This document shows positions 49,507 to 61,840 of a DNA stretch of 64,000 bases, in pieces; the first letter of the stretch is position 1; every line of letters begins with the position of its first letter. This stretch comes from Solenopsis invicta. Lineage: Eukaryota; Arthropoda; Insecta; Hymenoptera; Formicidae. A model generated the notes under the pieces. It was not told the origin of the DNA and made no database searches. It worked only from the letters and a program-made list of their open reading frames with translations. The stretch covers positions 11,873,002-11,937,001 of the forward strand of contig NC_052671.1 in NCBI RefSeq assembly GCF_016802725.1, written 5' to 3'. Position numbers and translations under genes: made by a program.

Positions 49507-51865
49507 TGTTCGCAGATGTTATTATGATCAAAACGCTTCCATTTTGTCGTAGCCCATCAATATCTTCCACTATGATTACTATTGCGCTCAATTATACTTG
49601 TGTAAAGAAATGTGAACTGTTATAAATGAACTTTATTTTGTATTAATTTAACAGTTGACAAGCAAAATTATTTTGATAGATGCAAAATATTAGATTATAC
49701 TTTAAACACATCAAGAGGCGCGGTCGCGTCTCGCTCTATGTTTTTCTCTTTGAATGAACAAAGTGAAAGAGACCAAACCTCTTTTACGCGAGTCAACGAA
49801 TTCAAGTATAACGAGATTATCAGATCTTAGCAACGGCTGAACTGTTCAAGTTCAAAGTAGTCTCAATCGATAGCTTGGGAAAAATTTTTGATATACACGC
49901 AAGGAAAAAGTAAAAATGTAATCTTTACAAAGAAACGAAAAATGACGAGCTCGAATTGTCCTAGTATAAATAGTAATTGTAATTTTATAAGTAATAAATT
50001 AAATATCTATATTAGTATGTAATAAATTTACGTATTAAGTACGTATATTTGTTATACGTATTAATATATTTATTATTAATTATTGTATTAATGACATAAT
50101 AATATTATAATGATCATATCAATAAGATACGTTATATGTTAATAACGCTCATTTTTGTATTATGTGGAGGCTCAGTATTTGTTTAAATGTTATGTGTGTA
50201 TTTATGTGTGAATGAGTGTTTCGGTAATACGTTTGCCTTTCAATATGAAAGATATTTGCGAAAACGAATGAAGACTATGAATTAATTTACGTATATTAAG
50301 ATTAAGATTTATAAATAAATCTAGAATACCTCAGGCAGCTACTGGAATAATGTAATATTAAAAAATTTTGTATTTACTTTTTGTACGACGTGTAAGCTGT
50401 GTTTAGTAAAATAATATCAATTGAGAATGTCATGAATTGATGAAAAATAAATCTGTGACAAGTAAATTTAATATATTAAATTATACACGTTATTCTTACT
50501 GACTGCTACGTCTTATCTTATAATTGCTTAAATTATAGGTATAAAGCATATTATGACAAAAGAGTAAAGAAAGAAATATTAGAAAATGTATGCTATACAA
50601 TTCTATTTGCTTCTACTATTAATATAAATTCTCTGTACTACAATATTGTTTTTAAATTCATAAATTTTATTTGTATATTCATGAATTAACTAATACGTTT
50701 TACACACATTGCAACTTTATAAATGTTAATAAAAATGCCATTAAAAATTGTATTCGTTTCTTTTTCTTAAATAAAATGGTAACTATGTTCTATGAATTAA
50801 TAGCATGCTCTTCCGTCTCATATGATTTTATGAAAATCTAAAAACTACGCGAAAAATTTCTATTCAATACACATCTTATTATTCTTGATGCAAAGCAAAT
50901 TGAAAACTAAATATAACATTATAAACAACTGATGGAGAAAAATTGCATTTAAAATTATTCGAAAAATGTTTAGTATTTAAAATTAATTTTTATCTTCATT
51001 GATTGATATGGACAACTATTAGCGGTTCAAGATTGATAGCGGTCAAGCATTCATTATTTTTAAAACATTTTATTATTAAAAGACTATTTGTTGTTATCGC
51101 TAAGATTTAATTAATTTATATTAGAAATATTATTCACCCAGTGATGACTCTATAAAAATATGACTCTAAAAAAATAATGTTGCAAATTACAAGATAGAAA
51201 TATCCAGTTTGTATAAAATAACTCCGAAATATATGCCGCACTCATCTAAAGTTTAATTTATTAAGTATTATTTACTATGTTTAAAAAAATAAAATAAGTT
51301 AATAAAGACTTCATACTCTCTACTACTATAAAAGAAATTAGAAATATGAAATATTAATTTCTTTATAATTGAAAAAAAGTTTTGGGATATTTTTCTCTAT
51401 TTATTTTAAAAGCTCAATGCAATGGGTAATTTCTGCGGCTATAAATTTATATTCAGCGCGCAAAATTACGTAAGACACTACTTATAATTTTTAAAAACAA
51501 ATCCTCACAGATTTGTATAATTTTTGTAATGTAATATTACGTGAGGAATATGGACAATTATGGTACAAAAGAGATACTATAACAATGCTTGTAACAATTT
51601 TATTTTTAATATTAATATGAAATTGTTTAAGTGCTAACACAGTGCTTTAATTCATATAATTTTTATTCTTCTCTTCTTAAAATGTTCAATTTTTTTTGAA
51701 CGCCAAAATCAATGTTAATGAAAATTTCTAGTAAAAATTGTACAAGTTACGTGAAAATTATCTAGTTGATACTAATGAAATATGGATTTTATATTTAAAT
51801 AATGAGTTGAACGTCATTTCATAAAGAATTAAATATGAATAGTGATTTGTTTTTTAATCATATTA
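49507..51865. other. intergenic spacer between the 4-TM gene and the receptor array
   Basis: The first part should be the 3' untranslated region of the 4-TM gene (possible AATAAA at 50314 and 50447). The remainder is AT-rich and shows no gene or clear repeat. The stretch next to 51866 would contain the 3' end of the first odorant receptor transcript. Confidence 0.5.
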
Positions 51866-52250
51866 TTATTCTTGCGTTTGACGTAGCAAGTTGAAAACTG
51901 AGTATGACATCTTAAGTAACTGTAAAAAATTATAGAATAAGATTTATTTGAGATAATTGTTATATTCAATAATAATATCTATCTTAATTGTTTGATACTG
52001 ACAGCTACAAATGACTCGAGATTTATCGTAATTAGGTGTGCGCTAGTAAACTCGATAGGAATCATTGAGCGCTTCATGATTATTAAGAGACCTTTCTTGC
52101 TGTTATTACTAAGTGCTGACCATTCTATGTTATTCATCAATTGAAGACTCTACGAGATACAAAGAATTACATTATGAAACAAAAATATTGTGTTTATTTC
52201 AGTTTTTTTAATAACATATCACTTTTATTATTTATGTTAAAAGTATTCGT

Positions 52251-52286
<36 letters not shown>

Positions 52287-54054
52287 TCACACACACGCGC
52301 GCGCGCAAGTGTAAGCGTTCACGCACACACACACACACACACATGTTATTTCAATTTATTTTAGAAAAATATATACTTTTATTTTGACTTCATTTCCAAA
52401 CCAACAATAGATGAAAATTTGCGCTAATATACATCCTGTATACAACATTACTGTAATAAAAGTCGCAAAATCCGGTGCCATCGATATTCGATATAAATTC
52501 GAACATATCACCAACAAGCTTACGGAGAATTGCATACCAATTACTTTTGTGAACAAATTATTCACCGTATGCGCATATCTATAAATAAAATAGATAAAAA
52601 ATAAAAGAAACTTAGGTTTCTGTGAGTAGTTTTTAAAGTTATACACAAATTAAATTTTCTTTATAAAATGTAATAACAAAATAAAGAAAACAAAAATTAA
52701 AGTAATTATTTTGGTTATATATACCTAAGTTAATTAAAAAAGTTTTTAGTAGGATAAGATTAGGAGAAGTGCCTATTTTTCTTAAATAAAATTTCTAATT
52801 TTCTAAAGATTTAAAAAAATGGTAGTTATATTGAAAAACAAATATCCAAAGAATACTGCACAAATAAAGATGATTCATTAATTATAAAAATCTAGCTTTT
52901 GTTCAGCATTAAATCTTAACTATTTTCTATTACCTTACCCTTCTCTAATGTTTTGATTTTTATTTTCTAAGATATTTAATAAATTAAAAGAAAGAATCAA
53001 TTGTTTCCAGGTTTCCTATGTGATTCAACATTTTTAAAATAATAAAATTATATAAGAAACTAACTCAAATATATAGTTGTGATGACAAACACAATCACGC
53101 AGAATATCTTCACAATGCATCATTTTTGTGAATCGATACTCCAAAATTTCAAGCTGAGAACAAATGTGTAATAAAAGACCGCAAAGTACACTGTCGCAAG
53201 CGACGTTTACGAAACCAGAAGTCCCCATGCCTATCAACTGGTGAGCATAGACAAGAACGTATAAAACTGGAATAGAATAGTTGAACGGTACCCATGCCTT
53301 GTACGTCAACTCTCTATTCGTAAATATCGTAAAAATGGACACGAAAACTATTGATGTGACTGTCACCATAATGAGAGTTAAATATCGCAACGTGATATTC
53401 CTATAAAATGATTATAAAAATTATTTTAATTAATTCTTTTTAAATATAATTTTTATTAAACTTTATTACCATTTTATTAATTTATAATACTTTCTTTTAG
53501 GTCTCTTTTTTATTTACAAATATAGAAATATTTTTTTCTTTAAAAAAAAGTAAAGTAATTAAAACAAATTTTCATGATATAAATTTTTATGATATAATTT
53601 TTGTGATTTAAAAATATATTAAAACAATTATTTAAAAAAGTATATTATTAGGAATTAACCAAATTTATTTGCATGAAATTAATGAAACTTACTGTGCCAT
53701 TTTCTCAAATTTCTGTTGAATCATTAGTTCATGTGATTCACATACTGCAAAAGGTTTTTTATTAAAAACGTTGATTATCATCATAAAATTTTTTCGCTTT
53801 ATCCACATGTAAACTTGTTTACAGCCTGCGATAAATACGGTCAACATCATGTATAACGAATCTGTAAACTCGTCAGAGTTTTCAACGTTCAGTATAAGGT
53901 TCATAAATTGAGAAAACGCAAATAAGTATAATGCGGAGAGAAGAAACATTGCATATGCTTTATAAATTATATGTTTAAATAACGATGTCCTTGAATCCGG
54001 TTGCCAACATCCAGCAAAGGTACAAACTTGAAGTGTAACTTTCAGCACCCTCAT
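51866..54054 (-). CDS. insect odorant receptor (7-TM), array copy 1
   Basis: Five coding exons: 54054-53693, 53400-53065, 52578-52377, 52149-52003 and 51919-51866. They join in frame to 366 aa. The N-terminus (MRVLKVTLQVCTFAGCWQPD) and C-terminal signatures (GNEVKIK, the SLQL..IEW segment, PIEFTSAHL, SFVALLKMSYSVFNLL) are those of hymenopteran odorant receptors. These are seven-transmembrane subunits of ligand-gated cation channels that pair with Orco in olfactory neuron dendrites. Exon lengths (362, 336, 202, x, 54) equal those of the second copy downstream in the array. The fourth exon is 9 nt shorter, removing three residues before IEW. The frame is fully open, so it may be functional. An in-frame upstream Met (MCGVQ) exists, but alignment with copy 2 favours MRVLK. 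Intron 3 holds (CA)n repeats. Confidence 0.92.
52253..52343. repeat. (CA)n/(CG)n microsatellite cluster
   Basis: Two perfect AC runs (about 52255-52282 and 52323-52343) are separated by ACACGCGCGCGCGC. They lie in intron 3 of odorant receptor copy 1. Confidence 0.9.
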
Positions 54055-54169
54055 TTTAACCTTTCTAATTCTACGGTTTTGTACACCACACACAATTGTT
54101 ATTAATATTTAATAATTACTTTCTAACATTTTATAAAAACATTTTTGTTTTAAAAATAAAGATCATATA

Positions 54170-55851
54170 CAGAGTGATTCAGAACGACTGATGTGTCCCC
54201 GTAAAGACATGTTCTTGGGTAAATTCTGAAACGATTTTTCCTATACGAAAATTTTGACCGACGCTTACTTTTTGAATTATATGAAGATAAAGTTAGCGAA
54301 TCACGGGCCGTATAGACATGGTAGACAGTAGCGGCGCAACTCACCATCCGACGCGGGTGCTTACGCGGGACACCCTTGCGATCAACTGTCTGACAATGAA
54401 AATTATTCTATAGCATAAAAGCATAAAGCACATACTACTGTGTCCAAAAAGTAAGGTGACATTGCATTTATTTCGAAAATTCTTTATTTATTCTTGCAAA
54501 TCAATTTCGTCCCCTTCAAAGTAATCCCCCCTTGATATAATACACTTATTCCAACGGATTTTCCAATCTTCGAAACAGTTGTAATAATCGATTTCAGGAA
54601 TGGCCTTTAGCTCCTTCTTCGCAGCGAAACGGTGTCCCCGGAGCGGCCGCTTGAGTTTGCTGAATAGCCAGAAGTCGCATGGAGCCAAATCAGGTGAATA
54701 CGGTGGTTGTGGAACGATATTAGTCGAGTTTTTGGTTAAAAAATCACGAATCACCGTTTCGAGGCGATAGAAGAGATTCAAGCCGCTGCGAAGGAGGAGC
54801 TAAAGGCCATTCCTGAAATCGATTATTACAACTGTTTCGAAGATTGGAAAATCCGTTGGAATAAGTGTATTATATCAGGGGGGGATTACTTTGAAGGGGA
54901 CGAAATTGATTTGCAAGAATAAATAAAGAATTTTCGAAATAAATGCAATGTCACCTTACTTTTTGGACACAGTAGTACGTATACGCGCGCTCACACACAA
55001 ACACATCTCTCTTTCTCTTTCTCTCTCTCTGTCACATACCTTATACAGATTTGATTGTTGTAACTTAGATGAATTTTACGATTGTGGAGAAGTAACATGT
55101 AGATCCCTCACGTTTCTATGTGACAAATTAACGCGTCAAGAAATACACCAAGTTTGTTTCACCCTTAAAAATTGTATCACAAAACTTGTAACATTTTCAT
55201 GGATTTACTCACACACTTGATGGATGGCACAACCACGACTTACAAACGATTCTATTTTATTATTATTAATATCAGTTAATTACTTGACTTGAAATCGCTT
55301 GGAATAAGAACGTGTGACATACATAACCCGACACGAAGACTACTGGCTCTCGCGTCTAGTGTGCAGGTTTTGTGATATAATTTTTAAAAAAGAAATAAAT
55401 TTGGTGTATCTTGACGCGTTAATTTGTCACATAGGAACGTGAGGGGTTTTCATGCTACTTCTCCTCAATCGTAAAATTCATCCAAGTTGCAACAGTAAAA
55501 ACGTTAAATCAAGATATATGACAGAGAGAGAGAAAGAGGTGTGTTTGTGTGTGCGCGCGTATGCGTTTGTGTTTATGCGATAAACACATAATAATTTTTA
55601 TAACACATAGAATAATTTTTATTATCAGACAGTTAATTGCAAGGGTGCCCCGCGTAAGCGCCCACATCAGATGGTGAGTTGCGCCGCCACTGTCTATCAT
55701 GTCTACACGACCTGTGATTTGCTAACTTTATCCTCTTATAATTCAAAAAGTAAGCGTCGGACCAAATTTTCGTATAGAAAAAATCGTCTCAGAATTTACC
55801 CAAGAACACAGGGTCTTTACAGGAACACATGGGTCGTTCTGAATCATCCTG
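54170..55851. mobile_element. 1.68-kb long inverted-repeat (foldback) transposon upstream of receptor copy 1
   Basis: The termini are CAGAGTGATTCAGAACGAC on the left and, reverse-complemented, CAGGATGATTCAGAACGAC on the right, flanked by TATA on both sides (54166-54169, 55852-55855). The left arm is 54170-54432 plus 54978 to about 55205. The right arm is 55851 back to about 55370. Shared blocks include GTAAAGAC, TTCTTGGGTAAATTCTGA, ACGCTTACTTTTTGAATTAT, GGCGGCGCAACTCACCATC, a CT-rich run, and TGTGACAAATTAACGCGTCA. Arms of about 480-490 bp differ at many sites, so the element is fairly old. A younger mariner derivative splits the left arm. The loop (about 55205-55370) has no recognisable ORF. 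The element begins 115 bp upstream of the receptor start codon. Confidence 0.85.
54435..54975. mobile_element. 541-bp palindromic mariner derivative inserted in the foldback element
   Basis: A TA duplication (54433-54434, 54976-54977) flanks ends CTACTGTGTCCAAAAAGTAA in inverted orientation. The arms are 190 bp each (54435-54624, 54786-54975) with only about two mismatches, around a 161-bp loop. On the minus strand, 54781-54488 encodes the C-terminal part of a mariner transposase, with PPYSPDLAPCDFWLF (including the last catalytic Asp region), then LKRPLRGHRF, to the natural stop. The right arm encodes the last 40 or so residues again on the plus strand. So the element consists of two transposase 3' ends facing outward, with no N-terminal half. 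It cannot make a transposase. Confidence 0.9.
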
Positions 55852-56166
55852 TATATTCTAGAAATAAAATAAATTTATTAAAAACATTAAAAAGGCATAT
55901 CATAAAAATTCAAATTCTATTTTTTAATTTGTTCAATACAATTTTGTTTGCAATTAGTATAAAGTATTTGTTATTTATTTTATAAATATATTTTCCTTAG
56001 TATAATATTACATTACAATTTAACTAAAAATATTTAATATCGAATATTGATAAATAATGTTAAACTCTTAAAATTGTATCAAAAGGATAAATAATTAAAG
56101 GACTAGTGAGATCGTTTGCGTGGTATTCAATGCGCGATCTTCTTATTTAAAATTATCAGCTTTATT

Positions 56167-56315
56167 TTAAATCCAATATGATTGAACGTTTTGGGCCATT
56201 TTCAGCATATCACCTACAAAAAACATGGATCTTTCAAGTCTCTAAAGAGCAGTTAGGATGTCTTTCTGATATCTATCCAGTTGCATTAATACATGATTTG
56301 ACAAACGTTCAAGTT
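56167..56315 (-). pseudogene. orphan terminal exon-like fragment with an internal stop
   Basis: After a TTACCAG acceptor the frame reads LERLSNHVLMQLDRYQKD, then a TAG, then resumes in the same frame with RLERSMFFVGDMLKMAQNV to a TAA. It is followed at once by AATAAA (56166-56161). This has the form of a last exon with its polyadenylation signal, damaged by one stop codon. No upstream exons were found and I do not recognise the family. It lies between the two odorant receptors but does not resemble them. Confidence 0.4.
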
Positions 56316-56569
56316 CTGGTAATCTTAAACAAAAAGAAACTTACGCATTAAGTACCGCATGAACACTCTCATTAGCATTTTAATTTTTTTTTAAATCAAA
56401 TATTGATGTTTGATTTATGATATATAATTGAATTTTAATTGAGAACTAATTAAAATTGTGTTAAAACAAATTAATATTTATTATGTGAAAAACAAATATA
56501 ATTTATCATGTGTATAAATTATTAGACAATATTAATTTTGGAAGTACTTTATAAGATTTTATTGTCTGA

Positions 56570-57420
56570 CGTTAAACTTTGTACTTGCATATAAGTTGTA
56601 CAATGCACTCACAAAACACCTCTAATCTCTCTTTGCGCAATAAGTTACTTACATCTTTACGTACCTGTCCCTTTTAAATTAATTTAACTGTCCGTGCAAT
56701 TTTTAAAAACATTGTCTAAACTCCCGTCGTATTTCAAATAAAAATAGATAAGAGAAAATGGATTTTAAAGAGAAAAAACGACTCTGAATGTCTTTAGACT
56801 ATATCGGGACTTTCTGATAATGATTCACTACTTGTTATCTCTACCTCTGTTATTATTTTAATATCCATACATACAACTTGCGAAGACATCCTCACGAAAT
56901 AATATCTTTGCGAAATAAAATGTGGAATTGTTTCGATATACATATCTTATTAGAAAATTGTATAATGTACCATTATTTTCATAAAGACAGCGGGACAGAA
57001 AGTAGACAGGTACATGGCAAGGCAAGGTCTTCTTATTCTTAATAAATTATTAGTCATCAACTATTTGCAGAACACTTTAATATAAGTTCTTCGTTGTATA
57101 TGTGTATATCAAAATATTGTATCTGTTACTTTCTATTGCATTGTCCATAATTTTATCAGATATATATTTTCGAATGTTAGATAATGAATCATTAGCTGCA
57201 GTTTACTTGTATAAAATTTTAATACTAATAGTCCATAAATTCAGTCCACATATATCACGTTTTCGTTATTCTCTTGTGGCGTTTCTATATTCGTGTGGTT
57301 TGACATATATAGAAGCACGTTAAAACGTATTTTCTGAGCACATGTCACAACGCATTTCCATATTGATTCTTACTTTTACTCTCTGTTATATCGCAAACGC
57401 ATATAAATGAGGTAAGAAAA
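56570..57420. repeat. duplicated upstream block, copy A (copy B at 63290-64000)
   Basis: It shares with 63290-64000, in the same order, CTGTTATTATT, GAAATAATAT, TTAGAAAATTGTAYAATGTAC, ATAAAGACA, TTAGTCAT, GAATCRTTAGCT and CTTACTTTTAC-like ends. Copy A lies about 2.9 kb upstream of receptor copy 1. Copy B lies about 2.4 kb upstream of copy 2. The blocks therefore probably duplicated together with the receptors. Open frames inside (57102-57323, 63545-63847) match only over a few codons and look non-coding. Confidence 0.5.
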
Positions 57421-57465
57421 AATGTTAAACTTTAAAAACAGATTTGTTACATACACACAATTGTT

Positions 57466-57467
<2 letters not shown>

Positions 57468-57506
<39 letters not shown>
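57468..57506. repeat. (CA)n microsatellite
   Basis: About 18 CA units, between the two odorant receptor genes. Confidence 0.9.
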
Positions 57507-57508
<2 letters not shown>

Positions 57509-58028
57509 TCAATGATATAAAACAAATTAAAATTTTTTTATTGATATATTTGATGTATATGTACTTATATAATTTATACATCTTATGGGGACTACTGTAA
57601 AATCAAATGTTATGGTATAACGGTTGCTTAAAATAAAAAATTAATAGTAAAACACGTTTGTAAAAATATCGGATAAATAAAATATCATCTATACATACAC
57701 ACACTAAAATGTATATAATTATTGTACTTATTGTGTCAGTATTAATAGAAATGTTTTAAAGTACTGATAATTAAAGTAAAATATTTTAGATAAAATATTT
57801 TAATTAATATTTTTATTTCTTCTAAAAATGTTTCTATAATGTACAATAATTTTCTAAGATGCATAAATAAAAACTTTCATTAAAAATTTTATATATCTAA
57901 GCATTATCTTGTTGATATCAAGATGTAAGAACTAGATATTAATATTCATTTTTGTATTTTAACATTTCTTTCGCATAATTTGATAACAAATTAAAGTGAA
58001 CAATAACAATTTCTATTTATTAATTATG

Positions 58029-61000
58029 CTATTCATTTGTTTGATGTAGTAAATTGAAAACCGAATATGACATCTTAAGCAACTGTAAAAAATTATAAGT
58101 ACAAAAGTTATTTTTTAAATAATTACAAAATTTAGTAATAATATTTATCTTAATCGTTTGATACTGACAGCTACGAACGAGTCAAGATTCATCGTAATTA
58201 TGTACGCGCTAGTAAATTCGACGGGTGTCATCGCGCGCTTCATAATTAATAAGAGATTTCTCTTGTTGCTATTGCTAAGCGCCGGCCATTCTATGTCAAA
58301 AATGCTATTGACTAATTGAAGGCTCTACAAATAAAAATGTATATTTTATACAAGATTAGTAATAAGTATTATATTTCTTTTATCTCAACTAGACTAACTT
58401 CGGTATATGTGCCGCATTTATCAGAAACTTGATGATTTATCGAGTATTATTTATTAATATGTTTGAAATAAATAAGCTTTATAATTTTTTTTCAATAAAA
58501 AGTGTATCCACTAAAAAATTAATGTAATATTTATTTTTCTATAATATATTTCAAAAAAATTTTTTTAAAACCATAGCATTTGTGCGGCACATAAAAAAAA
58601 TGGTGATATATAATCATTCATAAGAAAATCAAGTTAAACATGAAATACACAGCTAACCACTTATCTTTTGATATATTCCATTTTTTTATTCTTTTTCTAC
58701 ACTTATGTATCACAAAATAACCAGTCTTTTACATTCCTACAGAAAAAATAATTATTTTACGTAAGTAATACATCGCGTTCTACTTAGATAATACTGCTGA
58801 TAATATTGACAAATGACTGATTCAACGACGTTTTTTTTAATATTAATAGTAAAAAACTGCAACATAACAATACTAATATGACATGAAGACACATGACAGA
58901 ATGTTTGCGTGTAAATTATTCTCACTCCTATTTTTTCTGACTTCCGTGTCGTAAATTCTCGATCGAGCGGCATAAATACTGAAGTTACCCTATATATCTT
59001 TTTTCAGCTTTTCTAGTTAGCAATGCTATTAATTTTATTTCAAATAATATTTATTTTATTATACAAATATTCAATTTAAATAAAATTTACTTTTAACTTG
59101 ACTTCGTTTCCAAACCAGCATAAAATGAAAATTTGCACTAATATAGCACTCGTATACATCATCAATGGAATAAAGCTCATGTAGTCAGTTGCCATAGCTA
59201 TTCGATATAAGTTTGAACACACTACCAGCATGCTCACAGCAAACTGAATAGCGATTATTTTCGCAAACATATTATTCACTGTATATACGTATCTGCGATT
59301 AAAGATTAAAAATTTTTAATTTAAATCTTTTTACTCTTTCTCTCTTTTCACGTTGTAGTCAATTATTAAATTTACGTTACTTAACTTCAATTACTCATTT
59401 AAGATAAAATATTTAGAACATTTTAAATTTTCATATTTTATTTTCTAAAAATTAATATTTTAAAATTTGTATTCCTTTAATGAAAATTTGATAAATATCA
59501 ACAATATTTATTTATCAAAAATTTTATTAAGTTTATAATCATTATTTTTAGTTACAATACAAAATATATATTCAAATATTTAAGTAATAAAATTTTTAAA
59601 TATTTAATAAATATTTAGGCCCATGTTCAGAACGCTCTTATAAAGATGTCAGCGCGCTATTACGCGTTCGTACATAAAACAAGAATCCGTAAATAGCCCG
59701 TTAACATCTTTAGAAATTTATTCTGAATACGGATTTATATTTTTACAAAAATTCTTTTTTACTCTCTCACCAATTAAGTTTTATTTCGAATTCAATAAAG
59801 ATTAAAAGATTATTTTTAATTGTATTCATTTTTCTTTATTTTATTTCTGTGCAGAGAATATTTAGATTTTTGACTTCTTTTCGAAAGTCGGAAATTATTG
59901 CTAACTTCTTCTATTATTATAAAAAAATTAGTTTAAAACTTTTATTTGTTTATTGTTTAATTTATTTTTTTACTTAAAAAATAAATAACAAGTAAAACCT
60001 ATATTTTATGCGTAATTTATTTGTTTTAATTAGAAGAAAAAATTAAAAAGAATTTTGTTTTAAATACAAAACTACTTAAATAGACTAACTCAAAAATACG
60101 GTTGTGGTGACAAACACAGTCGCGCAGACTATTTTGATCATGCGTGAGTTTTGTCAATCGATACCCCAGAATTTCAAACTGGCAACAGATGTGCAACAAG
60201 AATCCACAAAGTAAGCTCTCGCAAGCAACATTTACTATACCAGAAGTTGACATGGCTATTAATTGGTGAATATATACAATAAAGTATATGGCAGGAGATG
60301 AGTAGTCAAACGGTATCCATGCCTTATATGTCAAATTTCTTTTCATAAAGTCTGTGGAAACAGACATCAATATTATCGATGAAATTGACATCACAACAAT
60401 GGTTAAATACCTCCGCGTATTGTTCCTAAAAAATAATTATAAAATTTGTTTTAGTTTGACAAAATAAATATTTAAAAAATGTACTATTTGTATTGAATTA
60501 CTCTCTAAATTTTTTGGAGTGGAATTTCATCTTAAACTTTTTATCAAGACTGATAGAATTTTCACACTTTTAGAGTGGGATTCTACTCCAAAGATTTTAG
60601 AGAGTATGTAATAAATACATTAAAACTATAATTACTACAAAGTATTTAAAAACTCAAAGTGAAGTATTTTGCTATACTTAAACTTCAGTATCAAGAAGTA
60701 ATGTATTTATTCTTGCACAGCACGTAATATTGCAACAATATGCAGACAATGTTACAATAACGCAGTAATATTATAGCGATATTGTAATATTACAGCAATA
60801 TTGCAGCAATATTGTTGTTATATTGCAATATTACGTGCTGTACGAGATTGCACAATCTAATAATGAAACTTACTGTATCATTTTTTCAAATTTTTCCTGA
60901 ATCGCTATTTCGTGTGTTTCATATGGTGCAAAAGGTTTCTCAATAAGAACATTTATTATTGCCATAACATTCTTACGATCTACCCACAAATAAATCTGTT

Positions 61001-61235
61001 TGTAACCTGCTACGAGTATCGTCAACATCATGTATAAGGCATCGGTAAATTCATCAGAATTTGCGACATTTAACATCATATGTACAAATTGAGAAAACAG
61101 AAATATATGTAACGAGCTGATCATAAATATTGCGTAAGCCTTATAAATTATATGTTTAAACAGTGATGTCCACATAAGCGGCTGCCAGCATCCAGCGAGC
61201 GCGCAGATCATGAGTGTAAATTTCATTAAGCGCAT
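58029..61235 (-). CDS. insect odorant receptor (7-TM), array copy 2
   Basis: Five coding exons: 61235-60874, 60425-60090, 59292-59091, 58324-58169 and 58082-58029. They join in frame to 369 aa. It starts MRLMKFTLMICALAGCWQP, shares TSLFKHIIYKAYA, NSDEFTDALYMMLT, FGNEVK and PALSNSNKRNLLLIMKRAM-type signatures, and ends LLKMSYSVFNLLHQTNE. All splice phases and four of five exon lengths are identical to copy 1, showing a tandem duplication. As in copy 1, exon 2 ends at a GTTAGT donor within Glu and exon 4 at a GTCAGT donor. Every exon is open, so the gene is likely functional. The ligand cannot be predicted. A pogo-like transposon begins about 175 bp upstream of the start codon. Confidence 0.93.
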
Positions 61236-61478
61236 TGGAGCTGCTTTTTAATGTAAATTAGCATATACAATTTGCTGTTAACATTACATTATTATTTATT
61301 GTGATTGAAAAGCTTCTTTCTTATGGAGAATGAAAATGCTAGGAATAATTTCGATAATTTAAAAACAAAAATATTATTTTTTGAGATCTATTGTAAAATT
61401 TTATTTTTATAGGGGAGTTTGGGGAGTTGTGAGCCGGGTTTGATTTTTGAATGATAATTACCACAAAAAATGATATTA

Positions 61479-61840
61479 GGTTGGTAGAAAAATAATGTCT
61501 GCTAACAAACAACGCTGCAGAAACTGAATCAGTTGGGCTACGAAACTCTGGCTCATTCACCATACTTACTAGACCTCTCGCCAACTGACTACCACTTTTT
61601 TAAGCATTTCGATCACTTCCTGCAAGAGAGCCTTCAACAACTACGGTGCTACTGAAATTGACTTTCAAGAGTTTATTGATTCCAGGACGTTGAAATTCTA
61701 CGTTACCGAAATAAATTTTTTTGTTGGCAAAAATGTGTTGATTGTAATGGTTCTTATTTAGATTAGTACACTTCACTCTGAGTTGAGATATATGAGTTTA
61801 AAGTTAAAAGTTAAAAGCGGACATTATTTTCCTATCGACC
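61479..61840 (+). mobile_element. deleted mariner element nested in the pogo-like transposon
   Basis: TA target duplication (61477-61478, 61841-61842). The ends are GGTTGGTAGAAAAATAATGT and, reverse-complemented, GGTCGATAGGAAAATAATGT. The plus strand retains a broken C-terminal transposase frame: LAHSPYLLDLSPTDYHFFKH, then a frameshift, then DFQEFIDSRTLKFYVTEIN. The N-terminal two thirds are deleted. It belongs to a different mariner lineage from the 54.4-kb element, judging by its ends and the SPTDYHFFKHF motif. Confidence 0.85.

Noticed and set aside
55509..55985. Open frames inside the right arm of the foldback element
   Set aside because: The same sequence occurs inverted in the left arm with different frame breaks, so it is transposon DNA without a conserved protein.
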